In this document: piece after piece, positions 33,537 to 42,275 of the stretch | How positions within the stretch are numbered: position 1 is the first letter of the stretch | Layout: each line of letters starts with the position of its first letter | Source: Microbispora bryophytorum | GTDB lineage: Bacteria; Actinomycetota; Actinomycetes; Streptosporangiales; Streptosporangiaceae | DNA length: 64,000 nt | Direction of reading: 5' to 3' | Assembly (NCBI RefSeq): GCF_006874465.1 | Contig: NZ_VIRL01000020.1 | Coordinates: 1 to 64,000 of the forward strand | The notes under the pieces: generated by a model | Databases searched by the model: none | What the model was told of the DNA's origin: nothing | Seen by the model: the letters and a program-made list of their open reading frames with translations, nothing else | Program-made: the position numbers and the translations under genes

Positions 33537-35203
33537 GCGACGGTCTCCAGCAGGTCGTTGAGCGCGGGTTCCAGCTCGGCGTGCAGCGGGGTGAGGGTTC
33601 CGCTGAGGAACAGCTCCCGCATGTGGCGGCGGCGAAGCTTGCCGCTGGTGGTCTGCCGCACCGCGCCACGGGCCACCAGCATCAGGCTCAGCGGGATGCC
33701 GAACTCCCGCGTCACCTGGTCCATGACCCGGTCGGCCGTCTCGCCGAGGTCTCCCTGTCCCCGCCGCATCTCCTGCACCACAACGACGTGCTCCCCGCCG
33801 TCCGCGCGGCGGACGCCGAAGGCGGCGCTGCGCCCCGCGGCCGGGTTGGCCCGCGCGGCCGCCTCCTCCAGGTCCTGCGGATAGAGGTTGCGGCCGTTGA
33901 CGATGATCACATCCTTGATCCGCCCCGTCACGTAGAGCTGGCCGTCGAGCAGGAACCCCAGATCCCCGGTGCGCAGCCAGCGCCCGTGCTGTGCGGAATC
34001 GCCGGCCCGGAAGGTCGCGCGGGTCTCCGCCGGGCGGCCCCGGTAGCCGAGGGCGACGCTGGGGCCCGAGACCCAGATCTCCCCGATCTCGCCGTCGGCG
34101 AGGGAGCGCGAGCCGTCCGGTTCGACGATCCGCAGGTCGAGCCCGGAGACCGGGCCGCACGCGACCAGGGGAGTCCCCTCGGGCGCCGGGACCGCCCGAT
34201 GCCGTTCCAGCGCGGAAGGGTCGAACCGCCGCACGGTCACGCCCTGCCCCTGGGGCACGCAGGTGACCATCAAGGTGCATTCGGCCAGGCCGTAGCCGGG
34301 GTTCCAGGCGGTCGGGCGGAAGCCGGCGGGAGCGAACCGCCGCTCGAACTCGGCGAGCGTGCCGGCGCGGATCGGCTCGGCTCCGCTCACGGCCATGGTC
34401 AGTGAGGACAGGTCGAGGCCGGCGAGTTGCTCGTCGGTGATCCTGCGCGTGCACCAGGCGTATCCGAAGTCCGGCGACACGGTCCAGTCCGCGCCGTACC
34501 GGCTGATCAGCTCCAGCCAGCGCACCGGCCGCGCGACGAATGAGGCCGGTGACATGAACACCAGGTCGGCGCCCGTATGGAGCGCCTGCAACTGGAGGCC
34601 GACCAGGCCCATGTCGTGATAGTGGGGCAGCCACCCGGCCAGCCGCCGCACCGGCCTGTCCCGGGCGAGCAACCGGAAGAGCTCCAGGTTGTGCAGCAGG
34701 TTGCCGTGCGAGACCTCGACTCCGCGCGGGTCGCTCGTGGAGCCGGAGGTGTACTGCAGATAGGCGATGGTGGCGCCGGTCATGGCCGGCGGGGTCCAGG
34801 CGTCCGGATCGGCGGCGGCGTGATCGGCCACACAGGCCGAAAAGGCGGACAGCTCGGACACGTGCCCGGAATCGGTCAGGACCAGCCGCGCGCCCGCGTC
34901 CCGCATCAGTGTCCGTACGCGGCTCCCGTGCGCCGCGCCCGTGTCCGGCAGGGGAGCGGGGATCGCCGGCACCCGGGCGTAGAGACAGCCGAGGAACGCG
35001 ACGGTGAAGTCGAGCCCCGCCGGGTAGAGCAGCAGCACCGGCTGATCGGTCAGGCCGCGTCCGGCGAGCCACACGGCGGTGGCGCGTGCCCGCCTGTCCA
35101 GCTCGGTGAAGGGGAGCCGGACCGGGCTGCCGTCGTCCCGCACGAAGACGAACTCCCGATCGTCGGCGAGGCGGGCCCGTATGTGTGCGACGAAGTCGGT
35201 CAT
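33533..35203 (-). CDS. Fatty acyl-AMP ligase (FAAL)
   Basis: A 556-residue adenylate-forming enzyme. The ATP-binding P-loop reads YLQYTSGSTSDPRGVEVSHGNL, a FAAL-type version; WLPHYHDMGLVG, GYGLAECTL and the hinge LRTGDLGFLLDGQLYVTGRIKDVIIVNGRN follow, and GKLRRRH holds the C-terminal lysine. FAALs make acyl-AMP and hand the acyl chain to a carrier protein rather than CoA. Both neighbours overlap it by four bases: the reductase-like SDR upstream and the ACP downstream. Confidence 0.93.
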   Translation of the reverse strand: MTDFVAHIRARLADDREFVFVRDDGSPVRLPFTELDRRARATAVWLAGRGLTDQPVLLLYPAGLDFTVAFLGCLYARVPAIPAPLPDTGAAHGSRVRTLMRDAGARLVLTDSGHVSELSAFSACVADHAAADPDAWTPPAMTGATIAYLQYTSGSTSDPRGVEVSHGNLLHNLELFRLLARDRPVRRLAGWLPHYHDMGLVGLQLQALHTGADLVFMSPASFVARPVRWLELISRYGADWTVSPDFGYAWCTRRITDEQLAGLDLSSLTMAVSGAEPIRAGTLAEFERRFAPAGFRPTAWNPGYGLAECTLMVTCVPQGQGVTVRRFDPSALERHRAVPAPEGTPLVACGPVSGLDLRIVEPDGSRSLADGEIGEIWVSGPSVALGYRGRPAETRATFRAGDSAQHGRWLRTGDLGFLLDGQLYVTGRIKDVIIVNGRNLYPQDLEEAAARANPAAGRSAAFGVRRADGGEHVVVVQEMRRGQGDLGETADRVMDQVTREFGIPLSLMLVARGAVRQTTSGKLRRRHMRELFLSGTLTPLHAELEPALNDLLETVA

Positions 35204-36261
35204 TCGGGCAGTCCCTCTCGTACGTACCAGGAGATCAGCCGGTCGAGGGTCGAGCGGGTGACGGCGGGCGGGGCCGTCGCGTCCCGCCACGCGAATTCGT
35301 AGTGGTGCCGGAAGTAGACCGCGGTGTACTTGGCCCGCATGTTGACCACCGCCTCGAACCGGCTGAACGGCCTGTCGCGGATCTCTTCGAGCGTGGCGGG
35401 AACCAGTTCGATCGGCAGGTGGGCGTTGATCACGTCGAACAGGTCGCGCACCGGCACGGTGGCTCCGTTCACCACGTGGGAGACCGGACGCACCCGGTCC
35501 GCGGCGGCGAGCGAGACCAGCCGGGAGACCGTGGTGTCGACGGGGGTCAGGTGGAGGTTGGCGTCCGGATGGCAGGGGATGCGGACCCGCTCCCCGGGCG
35601 TGCGCCGGGCGAAGAAGGAGATCACGCGGAGGAAGTCGTACAGGCCGTAGTCGGTCAGCGCCCGACCCGTGCGGGAGTGCCCGACCATCACGCCGAGCCG
35701 GGCCACCAGGGCGGTGCCCTCGCGGACGGACCGCGACCGTGCCAGCGCGATCTCCGCCTGGCGTTTGGAGTATTCGTAGAAGTTGCGGAACCGGTCCGGC
35801 GGATCGTGCGACGGCCAGTCCTCGGGCACGGGGCCCTCGGTGTCGAGCCCGCACTGATAGGCCGTCCCGACGAGGATGTAACGCGAGCCGGGCCGGGCGT
35901 GCCGCTCGTAGGCAGACAGCGTGTTCGCCGATCCCGTCACGTTCACGTCCAGGAGCTCCTCCTCGCGGCGGGGGAAGAAGGTGACGAGCGCGGCGACATG
36001 CCAGTAGGTGCAGGGCTCGGCGAACACCTCGGCGAACGGAAGACCGAGGTCCGGCTCGTCCAGCGCCAGCCCGCGCACCCGGAGGCGTCCCGCCGGGGAC
36101 TCGTCGAGGCCGAGGCAGCCCAGCGCGTCCGCGACCCGGCGGCGCACCACCTCCGCGGAGGCGCGGGCGAGGGCGATCACCTCGTCGCCTTGGGCCAGCA
36201 GTGTGCCGATGAGATGAGAGGCCACGAAGCCGTTGGCCCCGTCGATCACGTGAATCCGCAC
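35200..36261 (-). CDS. Thioester-reductase-like extended SDR (NAD_binding_4)
   Basis: A 353-residue extended SDR of the type found as R-domains of carboxylic acid reductases, NRPS terminal reductases and fatty acyl reductases. Visible are the nucleotide-binding IHVIDGANGFVASHL, HVAALVTFFPRREEELLDVNVTG split over two strands, the active-site region LVGTAYQCG and the catalytic YEYSK. The GTG at 36261 follows GGGAAGG at suitable spacing; another GTG is three bases upstream. It is first in the operon with FAAL and ACP, so reductive release of the ACP-bound acyl chain as aldehyde or alcohol is the likely role. Confidence 0.85.
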   Translation of the reverse strand: MRIHVIDGANGFVASHLIGTLLAQGDEVIALARASAEVVRRRVADALGCLGLDESPAGRLRVRGLALDEPDLGLPFAEVFAEPCTYWHVAALVTFFPRREEELLDVNVTGSANTLSAYERHARPGSRYILVGTAYQCGLDTEGPVPEDWPSHDPPDRFRNFYEYSKRQAEIALARSRSVREGTALVARLGVMVGHSRTGRALTDYGLYDFLRVISFFARRTPGERVRIPCHPDANLHLTPVDTTVSRLVSLAAADRVRPVSHVVNGATVPVRDLFDVINAHLPIELVPATLEEIRDRPFSRFEAVVNMRAKYTAVYFRHHYEFAWRDATAPPAVTRSTLDRLISWYVREGLPE

Positions 36262-36336
36262 CACGGCACCTTCCCACAAGTGGTCGCGGAAGGTAAAGTC
36301 ACGGTCGCTCACGGTAACGGAACTCGGGAGGGGTCC

Positions 36337-36900
36337 ATGCTCAACGACCTGCAGCAGCGCAAGCTGACCCATCTGTTCACGCTTCTGGACGTGGACGACG
36401 ACGGGACCATCGACAAGATGGACTACACCGCCTCGGCCGACCGGCTGGTCAACGCCTTCGGGTTCGCGCCGGGCTCCACGCAGTCGCAGCGGGTCCGGGA
36501 CCGGTACGCGCGGCTGTGGGACGAGGTCACCCTGCCCATGGACGCCGACGGGGACGAGCGCGTCGAGCTGAAGGAGTTCATGGCCGGGTTCTACCGGTTC
36601 GTCACTCAGCCCGAGGCGGGCTACCACACCCACGTCGCACCGGTCGCCGACGCCTTCTACGACCTCATGGACACGGACGGAGACGGGAGGATCACCCGGA
36701 CCGAGTACCTGCGGATGGCCGCGAGCGCCTTCCGCATGTCGGAGGCGAACGCCGCCGCCGCGTTCGAGCGACTCGACCTGGACGGCAACGGCTCACTGAG
36801 CCGGCAGGAGCTGCACATGGCCAACGAGCAGTTCTTCCGCAGCCCGGACGCGGAGTCCCACGGCAACTGGCTGTTCGGCCCGCTCCACACGCAGAACTGA
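36337..36900 (+). CDS. Four-EF-hand calcium-binding protein (calerythrin-like)
   Basis: A 187-residue soluble protein with four EF-hand loops: DVDDDGTIDKMDY, DADGDERVELKEF, DTDGDGRITRTEY and DLDGNGSLSRQEL. All keep Asp at positions 1 and 3 and the acidic position 12 is Glu or Asp-Tyr adjusted in the first. It resembles the actinobacterial calerythrin/Cab proteins, thought to buffer or sense calcium. Divergent from the FAAL operon over 75 bases, where TTCCCA-N16-TAAAGT (36271-36298) may be its promoter. Confidence 0.92.
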   Translation: MLNDLQQRKLTHLFTLLDVDDDGTIDKMDYTASADRLVNAFGFAPGSTQSQRVRDRYARLWDEVTLPMDADGDERVELKEFMAGFYRFVTQPEAGYHTHVAPVADAFYDLMDTDGDGRITRTEYLRMAASAFRMSEANAAAAFERLDLDGNGSLSRQELHMANEQFFRSPDAESHGNWLFGPLHTQN

Positions 36901-37008
36901 CCCGCGCAGAACTGACCCCGCGCGGGCTGAGCCAGTGCGGGCAGAGGGCTCGCGGCGCGGCCGTTCCGCGAGCCCCTGTGTGGTCCCGTTGATCGTTTCA
37001 GTGGGCGG

Positions 37009-37560
37009 CTACCCGCGGGACGGCGCCCATTCCTGCCGCCGGCTCTCCGCCATCGCGATGGCCGCGGCGATGGCCACGTTGACCGAGCCCACCCGGCCGA
37101 CCTGGGGGATGTAGGCCACCGAGTCGGCCGCCTCCAGGCAGGCGGGGGAGCAGCCGTGGTCCTCGCTGCCGAGCACCAGGCAGACGTCACCGTCGAGCTT
37201 GGCCTCGTGCAGGGGGGCGGCGTCGCCGGTCAGCTCGACGGCGACCACCCGGAACCCCGCCTCCCTCGCCGCGCGTACGGCCTCGGTCACCGGGACGGGC
37301 TCGTGCCACTCGACCAGACGATCGGTGCCGAGTGCCGTCTTCTGGGCCTTGGGGTTGGTGGGCGGAGTGGCGTTGCCGGCCAGCCAGATCGTCTCCGCGC
37401 CGAAGGCGGCGGCCGTACGGAAGATCGAGCCGATGTTGAAGGGGCCGGTCACCGACTCGAGGATCAGCGCGAGACGCCCCTCGGTGTTGCGGCGCCAGGT
37501 GCGGTTGAGCCGCTTGACGTCGGTCGGCTTGAGCTGCCTGCGCGGGTTGGGAGTGCTCAT
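37009..37560 (-). CDS. SpoU/TrmH-family RNA 2'-O-methyltransferase
   Basis: A 183-residue SPOUT enzyme with the three family motifs: GPFNIGSIFRTAAAFGAETIW, CLVLGSEDHGCSP and YIPQVGRVGSVNVAIAAAIAM, which form the SAM-binding knot. It methylates ribose 2'-OH in rRNA or tRNA; short length and motif 1 are close to TrmH (tRNA Gm18). The ATG overlaps the stop of the upstream methyltransferase gene, so the two are co-expressed. Confidence 0.92.
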   Translation of the reverse strand: MSTPNPRRQLKPTDVKRLNRTWRRNTEGRLALILESVTGPFNIGSIFRTAAAFGAETIWLAGNATPPTNPKAQKTALGTDRLVEWHEPVPVTEAVRAAREAGFRVVAVELTGDAAPLHEAKLDGDVCLVLGSEDHGCSPACLEAADSVAYIPQVGRVGSVNVAIAAAIAMAESRRQEWAPSRG

Positions 37561-38201
37561 CGCTCCTTGCTCTCTCGCTCCTGGAGGTCTCGCTCCAGGA
37601 TCTCGGCGGGGCGGGCGTCGACCCGCAGCACACGGTAGGCGGACCGGGAGGCCAGCCGTGAGGTGGGCAGGCCCTGGTCGCTCAGCCAGCGCTGCAGCGA
37701 GTCGGAGCCCAGATGCTTCTGCACGACCAGGTACGCGCTGCCGTCGGGGGTGAGCCGGCCGAGCCACCGGGTGAGCATCTCGTGGAGCGCGGCCTTGCCG
37801 ATCCGGATGGCCGGGTTCGACCAGATGGCCCGGAACCTGACGTCCTCCGGCATCTCGTCGACATGAACCGACCTTACTTTGTCAAGGCCGGCGCTCTTGG
37901 CGTTCCGCGCGCACAGCTCCACCGAGCGGCGATTGACGTCGACGGCCCACACCGTGGCCTTCGGCGCCCGCGACGCCATCGTCAGCGCGACGGGCCCGTA
38001 TCCGCACCCGAGGTCGAGCAGGTCGCCCTCGGCCGGGGGCGGGGGCACGGTCTCCAGCAGCACCCGGGTTCCCGGGTCGATCCGTTCGGGGGAGAACACC
38101 CCGCGGTCGGTCTCCAGCCGCAGGTGCAGATCCGGGAGGACCAGGGCGACCGAAGCGGGCCGGCTGGCCGCCTGGGGGCTCTCCTCGAAGTAATGGGCCA
38201 C
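37557..38201 (-). CDS. Small-domain (RsmC-like) SAM methyltransferase
   Basis: A 214-residue methyltransferase of the MTS group, with DLLDLGCGYGPVALTMASRAP, WAVDVNRRSVELCARNA and the catalytic-type SNPAIRIGK. The usual NPP[FYW] motif reads NPAI, as seen in the actinobacterial branch. Related enzymes methylate guanine N2 in 16S rRNA, and coupling to a SpoU gene favours an RNA substrate. The GTG at 38201 has no good ribosome site; TACGTT ends seven bases before it, suggesting a leaderless message. Confidence 0.82.
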   Translation of the reverse strand: MAHYFEESPQAASRPASVALVLPDLHLRLETDRGVFSPERIDPGTRVLLETVPPPPAEGDLLDLGCGYGPVALTMASRAPKATVWAVDVNRRSVELCARNAKSAGLDKVRSVHVDEMPEDVRFRAIWSNPAIRIGKAALHEMLTRWLGRLTPDGSAYLVVQKHLGSDSLQRWLSDQGLPTSRLASRSAYRVLRVDARPAEILERDLQERESKER

Positions 38202-38264
38202 GTGCCCAAACGTACCAACGCCGCGGACCTGTGATCTCCGCGCGTGCGAGGACCGGGGACAGGC

Positions 38265-38293
38265 TGAAACACTTCCGGCCTTCCGGACACGTA
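38265..38293 (+). promoter_or_regulatory. Candidate ECF promoter for the sigma/anti-sigma pair
   Basis: TGAAAC (38265-38270) and CGTACGAG beginning at 38290 resemble GAAC-type -35 and CGTA-type -10 elements of ECF sigma factors, with a 19-base gap, slightly long. Autoregulation of the sigma gene at 38330 would be typical. Confidence 0.4.
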
Positions 38294-38329
38294 CGAGATG
38301 ACGGAGAAAGCGGTGAAAGGGGAGTATCG

Positions 38330-38890
38330 GTGGCCCGCTCGGACCTGAGGCGTCGTTTCGAGGAGATCTACCTGGCGCATTACGCGGATCTCCTCGGATA
38401 CGTGCGCCGCCGCACCGAGTCCCCCGAGGACGCGGCCGACACTCTCGCCGAGACCTTCGCCACCGCATGGCGCCGCATCGGCGACGTCCCGGCCGGCCCG
38501 TCGGCCCGATTATGGCTGTACGGAGTGGCCCGGAGGGTGCTGGCCAACGGGCGCAGGGCCGAGACCCGCAGGAGCGCGCTCGTGGAGCGGCTCGGCGCGG
38601 AACTCGGCCAAGGGGACGACCGCGATTGGACACCGGACCACGAGGATCTCGACGCCGTACGTGCGGCGTTCCGGCGCCTCGGTCCCGACGACCGTGAGGT
38701 GCTGGCGCTGGTGAGCTGGGAGGGGCTGGGATCGGCGGAGATCGCCACCGTGCTGGGCTGCTCGCGCGGAGCCGCCCGCCTCCGGCTGCACCGGGCCCGC
38801 AAGCGACTGACCAAGGAGCTGACCCGCGCGGGAGTGGACGTGGCCCGGTACGGCGTCCGGATGCCCGCAATGGCGCGAGGAGAGGCATGA
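38330..38890 (+). CDS. ECF RNA polymerase sigma factor
   Basis: A 186-residue sigma factor with sigma2 (DLRRRFEEIYLAHYADLLGYVRRRT split, then AADTLAETFATAWRRI and the promoter-contact region RLWLYGVARRVLANGRR) and sigma4 (LGPDDREVLALVSWEGLGSAEIATVLG, then SRGAARLRLHRARKRL). The GTG at 38330 follows AGGGGAG. It overlaps the next gene, a membrane protein that may be its regulator. Confidence 0.92.
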   Translation: MARSDLRRRFEEIYLAHYADLLGYVRRRTESPEDAADTLAETFATAWRRIGDVPAGPSARLWLYGVARRVLANGRRAETRRSALVERLGAELGQGDDRDWTPDHEDLDAVRAAFRRLGPDDREVLALVSWEGLGSAEIATVLGCSRGAARLRLHRARKRLTKELTRAGVDVARYGVRMPAMARGEA

Positions 38891-39765
38891 TGACCTACGA
38901 CCGCGATGACCTGCACCGGCTCGTCGCCGGCATCGCTCCTGCCCCCGGCCCGGGGATGACGCCGGCCGCCCTGGACCTGCTGGAGGAGATCGTCTCCGGC
39001 CCGGTTCCGGCGGACCGGCGCCGTGTGAGGGCAGCGGTCACCGGGGCCGCCGGGACCATCCTGCGCAGCCGTCGGCTGGTTCCCGCGATCGTCTCGCTCA
39101 CCGCCGTTCTGCTCGCCGTGGGCTGGCTCGTGCCCGGGGCGGCCGGTCTCGGCCCCGCACCCGCCTCCGCCGCGCTCGACATCAGGCCGGAGGGCGACCA
39201 CTACGTCGTCAAGGTGCGGGACCTTTTCGCCGCTCCCGCGATGTACCAGCGCGAACTGCGCGAACGCGGCCTGGACGTGGAGGTGCGCCTCGTGCCGGTA
39301 TCGCCCGCCTCGGCCGGGCAGGTGTTCTACCTCGACGGCACCACGGACCACAGCGCCATCACCGCGATCGAGAAACCCGGCGAGTGCGCCCGCTTCGGCG
39401 GCTGCCCCATCGGCTTTCGCATCCCGGTCCGGTTCCGGGGGCACGCGACCGTGTACCTCGGCCGCGCCGCACGGGCGGGGGAGCGCTACGGAATCCTGGA
39501 GTCCTTCGACCTGGAGGGCCAGCCCTTCCACTGCGTGGACTACGTCAACAAGACCGTCGCCCAGGTCCTGCCCCTGCTCCGGGAGCGCGGCCTGCGGGCG
39601 GAGTTCACTTCCTACATCACCAAGGGGCCGAGGCCGACCGCCCCCGCCGGCTGGTACGTCCACGGAGGGGTCATGGTCGCCGACGGGCAGGCGCTCGTGC
39701 TGGTCAACCCCACTCCGAACCCCCAGCCGCGCCCCACGGACGCCTTCTGCTCCGACGGTCCCTGA
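38887..39765 (+). CDS. Single-pass membrane protein, probable partner of the ECF sigma factor
   Basis: A 292-residue protein coupled to the sigma gene by an ATGA overlap. Residues 1-60 are cytosolic (DDLHRLVAGIAPAPGPGMTP), one membrane helix follows near residues 65-85 (LVPAIVSLTAVLLAVGWLVPG), and the rest should be outside. This layout and position fit the CU044_5270-like proteins that accompany actinobacterial ECF genes and are presumed regulators. I see no zinc-binding HxxxCxxC motif, so an anti-sigma role is not proven. Confidence 0.75.
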   Translation: MMTYDRDDLHRLVAGIAPAPGPGMTPAALDLLEEIVSGPVPADRRRVRAAVTGAAGTILRSRRLVPAIVSLTAVLLAVGWLVPGAAGLGPAPASAALDIRPEGDHYVVKVRDLFAAPAMYQRELRERGLDVEVRLVPVSPASAGQVFYLDGTTDHSAITAIEKPGECARFGGCPIGFRIPVRFRGHATVYLGRAARAGERYGILESFDLEGQPFHCVDYVNKTVAQVLPLLRERGLRAEFTSYITKGPRPTAPAGWYVHGGVMVADGQALVLVNPTPNPQPRPTDAFCSDGP

Positions 39766-39787
39766 GACCCCGGCGTCCCTGAGACCC

Positions 39788-39838
39788 ATGCCCACAGCCA
39801 TGCCCACAGCCATGCCCACAGCCATGCCCACAGTCATG
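39788..39838. repeat. Four-and-a-bit 12-bp tandem repeats
   Basis: ATGCCCACAGCC three times, then ATGCCCACAGTC and ATG, in the gap between the sigma-partner gene and the glycosyltransferase-like gene. Every unit carries an ATG, but none opens a credible gene. Confidence 0.9.
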
Positions 39839-39897
39839 CCCGGCTGTCGCGTGCGAGCGCCGCCCTGCCGGATCTCCCCTCAACGAATGGGTTTTTC

Positions 39898-41322
39898 ATG
39901 CCCGCATACGTCCGTGCCCTGCTCCCGGTTCTCGCGGGGATCAGGCGTCACCGGGTCTTCACGGTCGCGCTCGTCGCCGCAGCCGCACTCAGGGTGATCA
40001 CCATGCTCGGTTATCCGCCCGCCCGGATGTACTGGTACGACTCGTTCGCCTACCTGCACAACGCCGTCCATCTGCAGCCGGATCAGGGGTTCCACCCGAT
40101 CGGGTACCCCCTGCTGCTGCGCGCCCTGCTGCCCTTCCACAGCGTCGGGGTGGTCGTCGCCGTGCAGCACGCGATGGGCCTCGCGACCGGTGTGGTCGTC
40201 TACGCGGCGCTGCGCGGCAGGGGACTGCCCGGCTGGGCCGCCGTGGCCGCCTCGGCGCCGGTGCTGCTCGACGCGTCGTTCCTCCGCCTTGAGCACGCCG
40301 TGGTGTCCGACACGCTGTTCATCCTGCTGGTGGTCGCCGCCACGGCCCTGCTGGTCCGCCGCCCGGTGCCGTCCGCGCGTGCCGCCGCGACCGTGGGCCT
40401 GCTGCTCGCGGGCGCCACCCTCACCCGGACGATCGCGCTGCCGCTGATCCTGCTCGTCCTGCTGGTGCTCGCCGTCCGCCGCGTGCCCTGGCGCCGGCCG
40501 GCCGTGCTCGCGCTGGCCGGGCTGCTGCCGGTCGCCGCGTACGCGGCGTGGTACGGCGGGGTTCACGGCCGCGTCGGCGTCAGCGGCTCGGACGGGGTGG
40601 CGTTGTGGGCCCGTTCGATGACCTTCGCGGACTGCGCGGTCATCCAGCCTCCGCAGGACCTCGCGCCGCTGTGCCCGAACGGGACCGTCCTCGACGCCGC
40701 GGGGGAGTACGTGTGGGCGAAGGAGTCCTCCCTCAACCGGCTTCCCGGCGGACACGTCGCGCTCAACGACCGGGCGCGTGCCTTCGCGCTGCGCGCCGTC
40801 GCCGCCCAGCCGTTGGACTACCTGCGCGAGGTGGTGAAGGACACGGCGCTCGCGTTCCCCTGGACCCCCGTCGCCCACCCGGCGCGCACCGTCCCCGCGT
40901 TCGGCTTCGCCCTCGGCACCTGGCCGCTGCCCGCCGGCCAGCCGCTGGCCGACCAGGTCAGGCGGGAGTACGACCCGGATCTCACCGGCATGCGCTCGGT
41001 CCGGCCGTACGCCGACCTGCTGATCGCCTACCAGTATCCGGCCTACCTGCGCGGGCCGTTGCTGGCCGCCGTCCTGCTGCTGGGTTCGATAGGGGCGCTG
41101 CGGCGATCGGGGCGGGCGGCGGCGCTGCCGTGGGCGGTCGCCGTGACGTTGCTGGTCGCGCCGGTGGCCGTGCTCGACTTCGACCACCGCTACGTGCTTC
41201 CCGTCGTGCCCGTGGCGTGCCTGGCGGCCGGGCTGACCTTCGCCCGGCCTCCTCGCCGCGCGGCGGTGCGGAAGGCCGGTGAGACGCCCCGCGAGGTGCC
41301 GTCTGCTGAACGCGGCGGGTGA
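39898..41322 (+). CDS. Polytopic glycosyltransferase-like membrane protein (GT39/GT87-like)
   Basis: A 474-residue protein with about ten hydrophobic segments. The first outside loop contains MYWYDSFAYLHNAV followed by GFHPIGYPLLLRALL, the acidic-residue loop seen in polyprenyl-phosphate-sugar dependent glycosyltransferases of the GT-C fold. A large C-terminal half includes soluble loops (AREYVWAKESSLNRLPGG-like). Such enzymes add mannose or other sugars to lipids or proteins. The donor and acceptor are unknown. Ribosome site is weak. Confidence 0.7.
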   Translation: MPAYVRALLPVLAGIRRHRVFTVALVAAAALRVITMLGYPPARMYWYDSFAYLHNAVHLQPDQGFHPIGYPLLLRALLPFHSVGVVVAVQHAMGLATGVVVYAALRGRGLPGWAAVAASAPVLLDASFLRLEHAVVSDTLFILLVVAATALLVRRPVPSARAAATVGLLLAGATLTRTIALPLILLVLLVLAVRRVPWRRPAVLALAGLLPVAAYAAWYGGVHGRVGVSGSDGVALWARSMTFADCAVIQPPQDLAPLCPNGTVLDAAGEYVWAKESSLNRLPGGHVALNDRARAFALRAVAAQPLDYLREVVKDTALAFPWTPVAHPARTVPAFGFALGTWPLPAGQPLADQVRREYDPDLTGMRSVRPYADLLIAYQYPAYLRGPLLAAVLLLGSIGALRRSGRAAALPWAVAVTLLVAPVAVLDFDHRYVLPVVPVACLAAGLTFARPPRRAAVRKAGETPREVPSAERGG

Positions 41323-41327
41323 CGGGC

Positions 41328-42275
41328 TCAGGGGATGCGGGCGCCCAGCAGCATCGCCGCCGCGGCGGCCAGCAGGCCCGCGACGATCGCCGCGACGAGG
41401 AACCGCTGGGTGATCTCCTGGTGCACGACCTTGTAGCCGAGCGAGGTGCCGATCTGCGTGTACACGTCGCGCAGTTCGCTGCCCGACTCCGCGGTGTACG
41501 CCCGGCCTCCGGTGCCGTCCGACAGCGACTTCAGCGTGGTCTTGTTGACCGGCACCTGCACCGCCCGGCTGTCGATCGTCACTGTTCCGTCGGGCGTGCC
41601 GTACGCGATCGTGGAGACCGGCACCTTGGCGCCGACCGACGCCTCGATGGCCTCGTTGACCGACCGCCCGGAGGTGTTGTCGCCGTCCGACAGCAGCACG
41701 ATGGCGGAGGGGGGCGGATCGCTGACGGCCCGCTGGTCGAACGACCTGATCGAGTCGAGTGAGTTGAACACGGCCTCACCGATCGCCGTGCCGGGCCGGG
41801 TGGTGAGGCTGGAGATCGCGGTGTTCACGGCGGCGTGGTCGGTGGTGGGGGAGACCACGACGGAGGCCGATCTGGCGAAGGCCACCACTCCGACGTTGAA
41901 CCGCTCGGGCAGGTCTTTCACGAACTGCTGGGCGGCCTGCTTGGCCGCGACGAGCCGGGTGGGCGGGACGTCGGCCGACTCCATCGACAGCGACACGTCC
42001 ACGGCGACCATGATGGTGGCGCGGTCGCGGGGCACCCGCACCTCGCCCGCGGGCCGGGCGGCGCCGAGGACCAGCAGGCTCATCATGACGAGGAACAGCA
42101 CCGCCGGCACGTGCCGCCGCCAGGTGGGCCGCTCGGGCGCCACCAGCGACAGCAGCGCGAGGTTCGTGAAGCGCACGGTGTAGCGGCGGCGCGCGAACTG
42201 CACCGCGACGTACGCCGCGATAAGCGCGGTGACCAGGACGAACAGCCAGAGCCAGCCGGGGGCGAGGAAGGTCAT
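41328..42275 (-). CDS. VWA-domain membrane protein (BatA-like)
   Basis: A 315-residue protein with two N-terminal membrane helices, a von Willebrand A domain and a C-terminal helix. The metal-ion site motif DxSxS is present as [10 protein letters not shown] near residue 92, with later Thr and Asp ([19 protein letters not shown]). It is the third gene of a MoxR-DUF58-VWA operon, joined by an ATGA overlap. Such sets assist assembly or metal insertion of other proteins. Confidence 0.92.
   Translation of the reverse strand: MTFLAPGWLWLFVLVTALIAAYVAVQFARRRYTVRFTNLALLSLVAPERPTWRRHVPAVLFLVMMSLLVLGAARPAGEVRVPRDRATIMVAVDVSLSMESADVPPTRLVAAKQAAQQFVKDLPERFNVGVVAFARSASVVVSPTTDHAAVNTAISSLTTRPGTAIGEAVFNSLDSIRSFDQRAVSDPPPSAIVLLSDGDNTSGRSVNEAIEASVGAKVPVSTIAYGTPDGTVTIDSRAVQVPVNKTTLKSLSDGTGGRAYTAESGSELRDVYTQIGTSLGYKVVHQEITQRFLVAAIVAGLLAAAAAMLLGARIP

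Noticed and set aside
39788-39838. Repeats mistaken for a CRISPR array
   Set aside because: Units are 12 bases, contiguous and without spacers; the same holds for the other tandem repeats.
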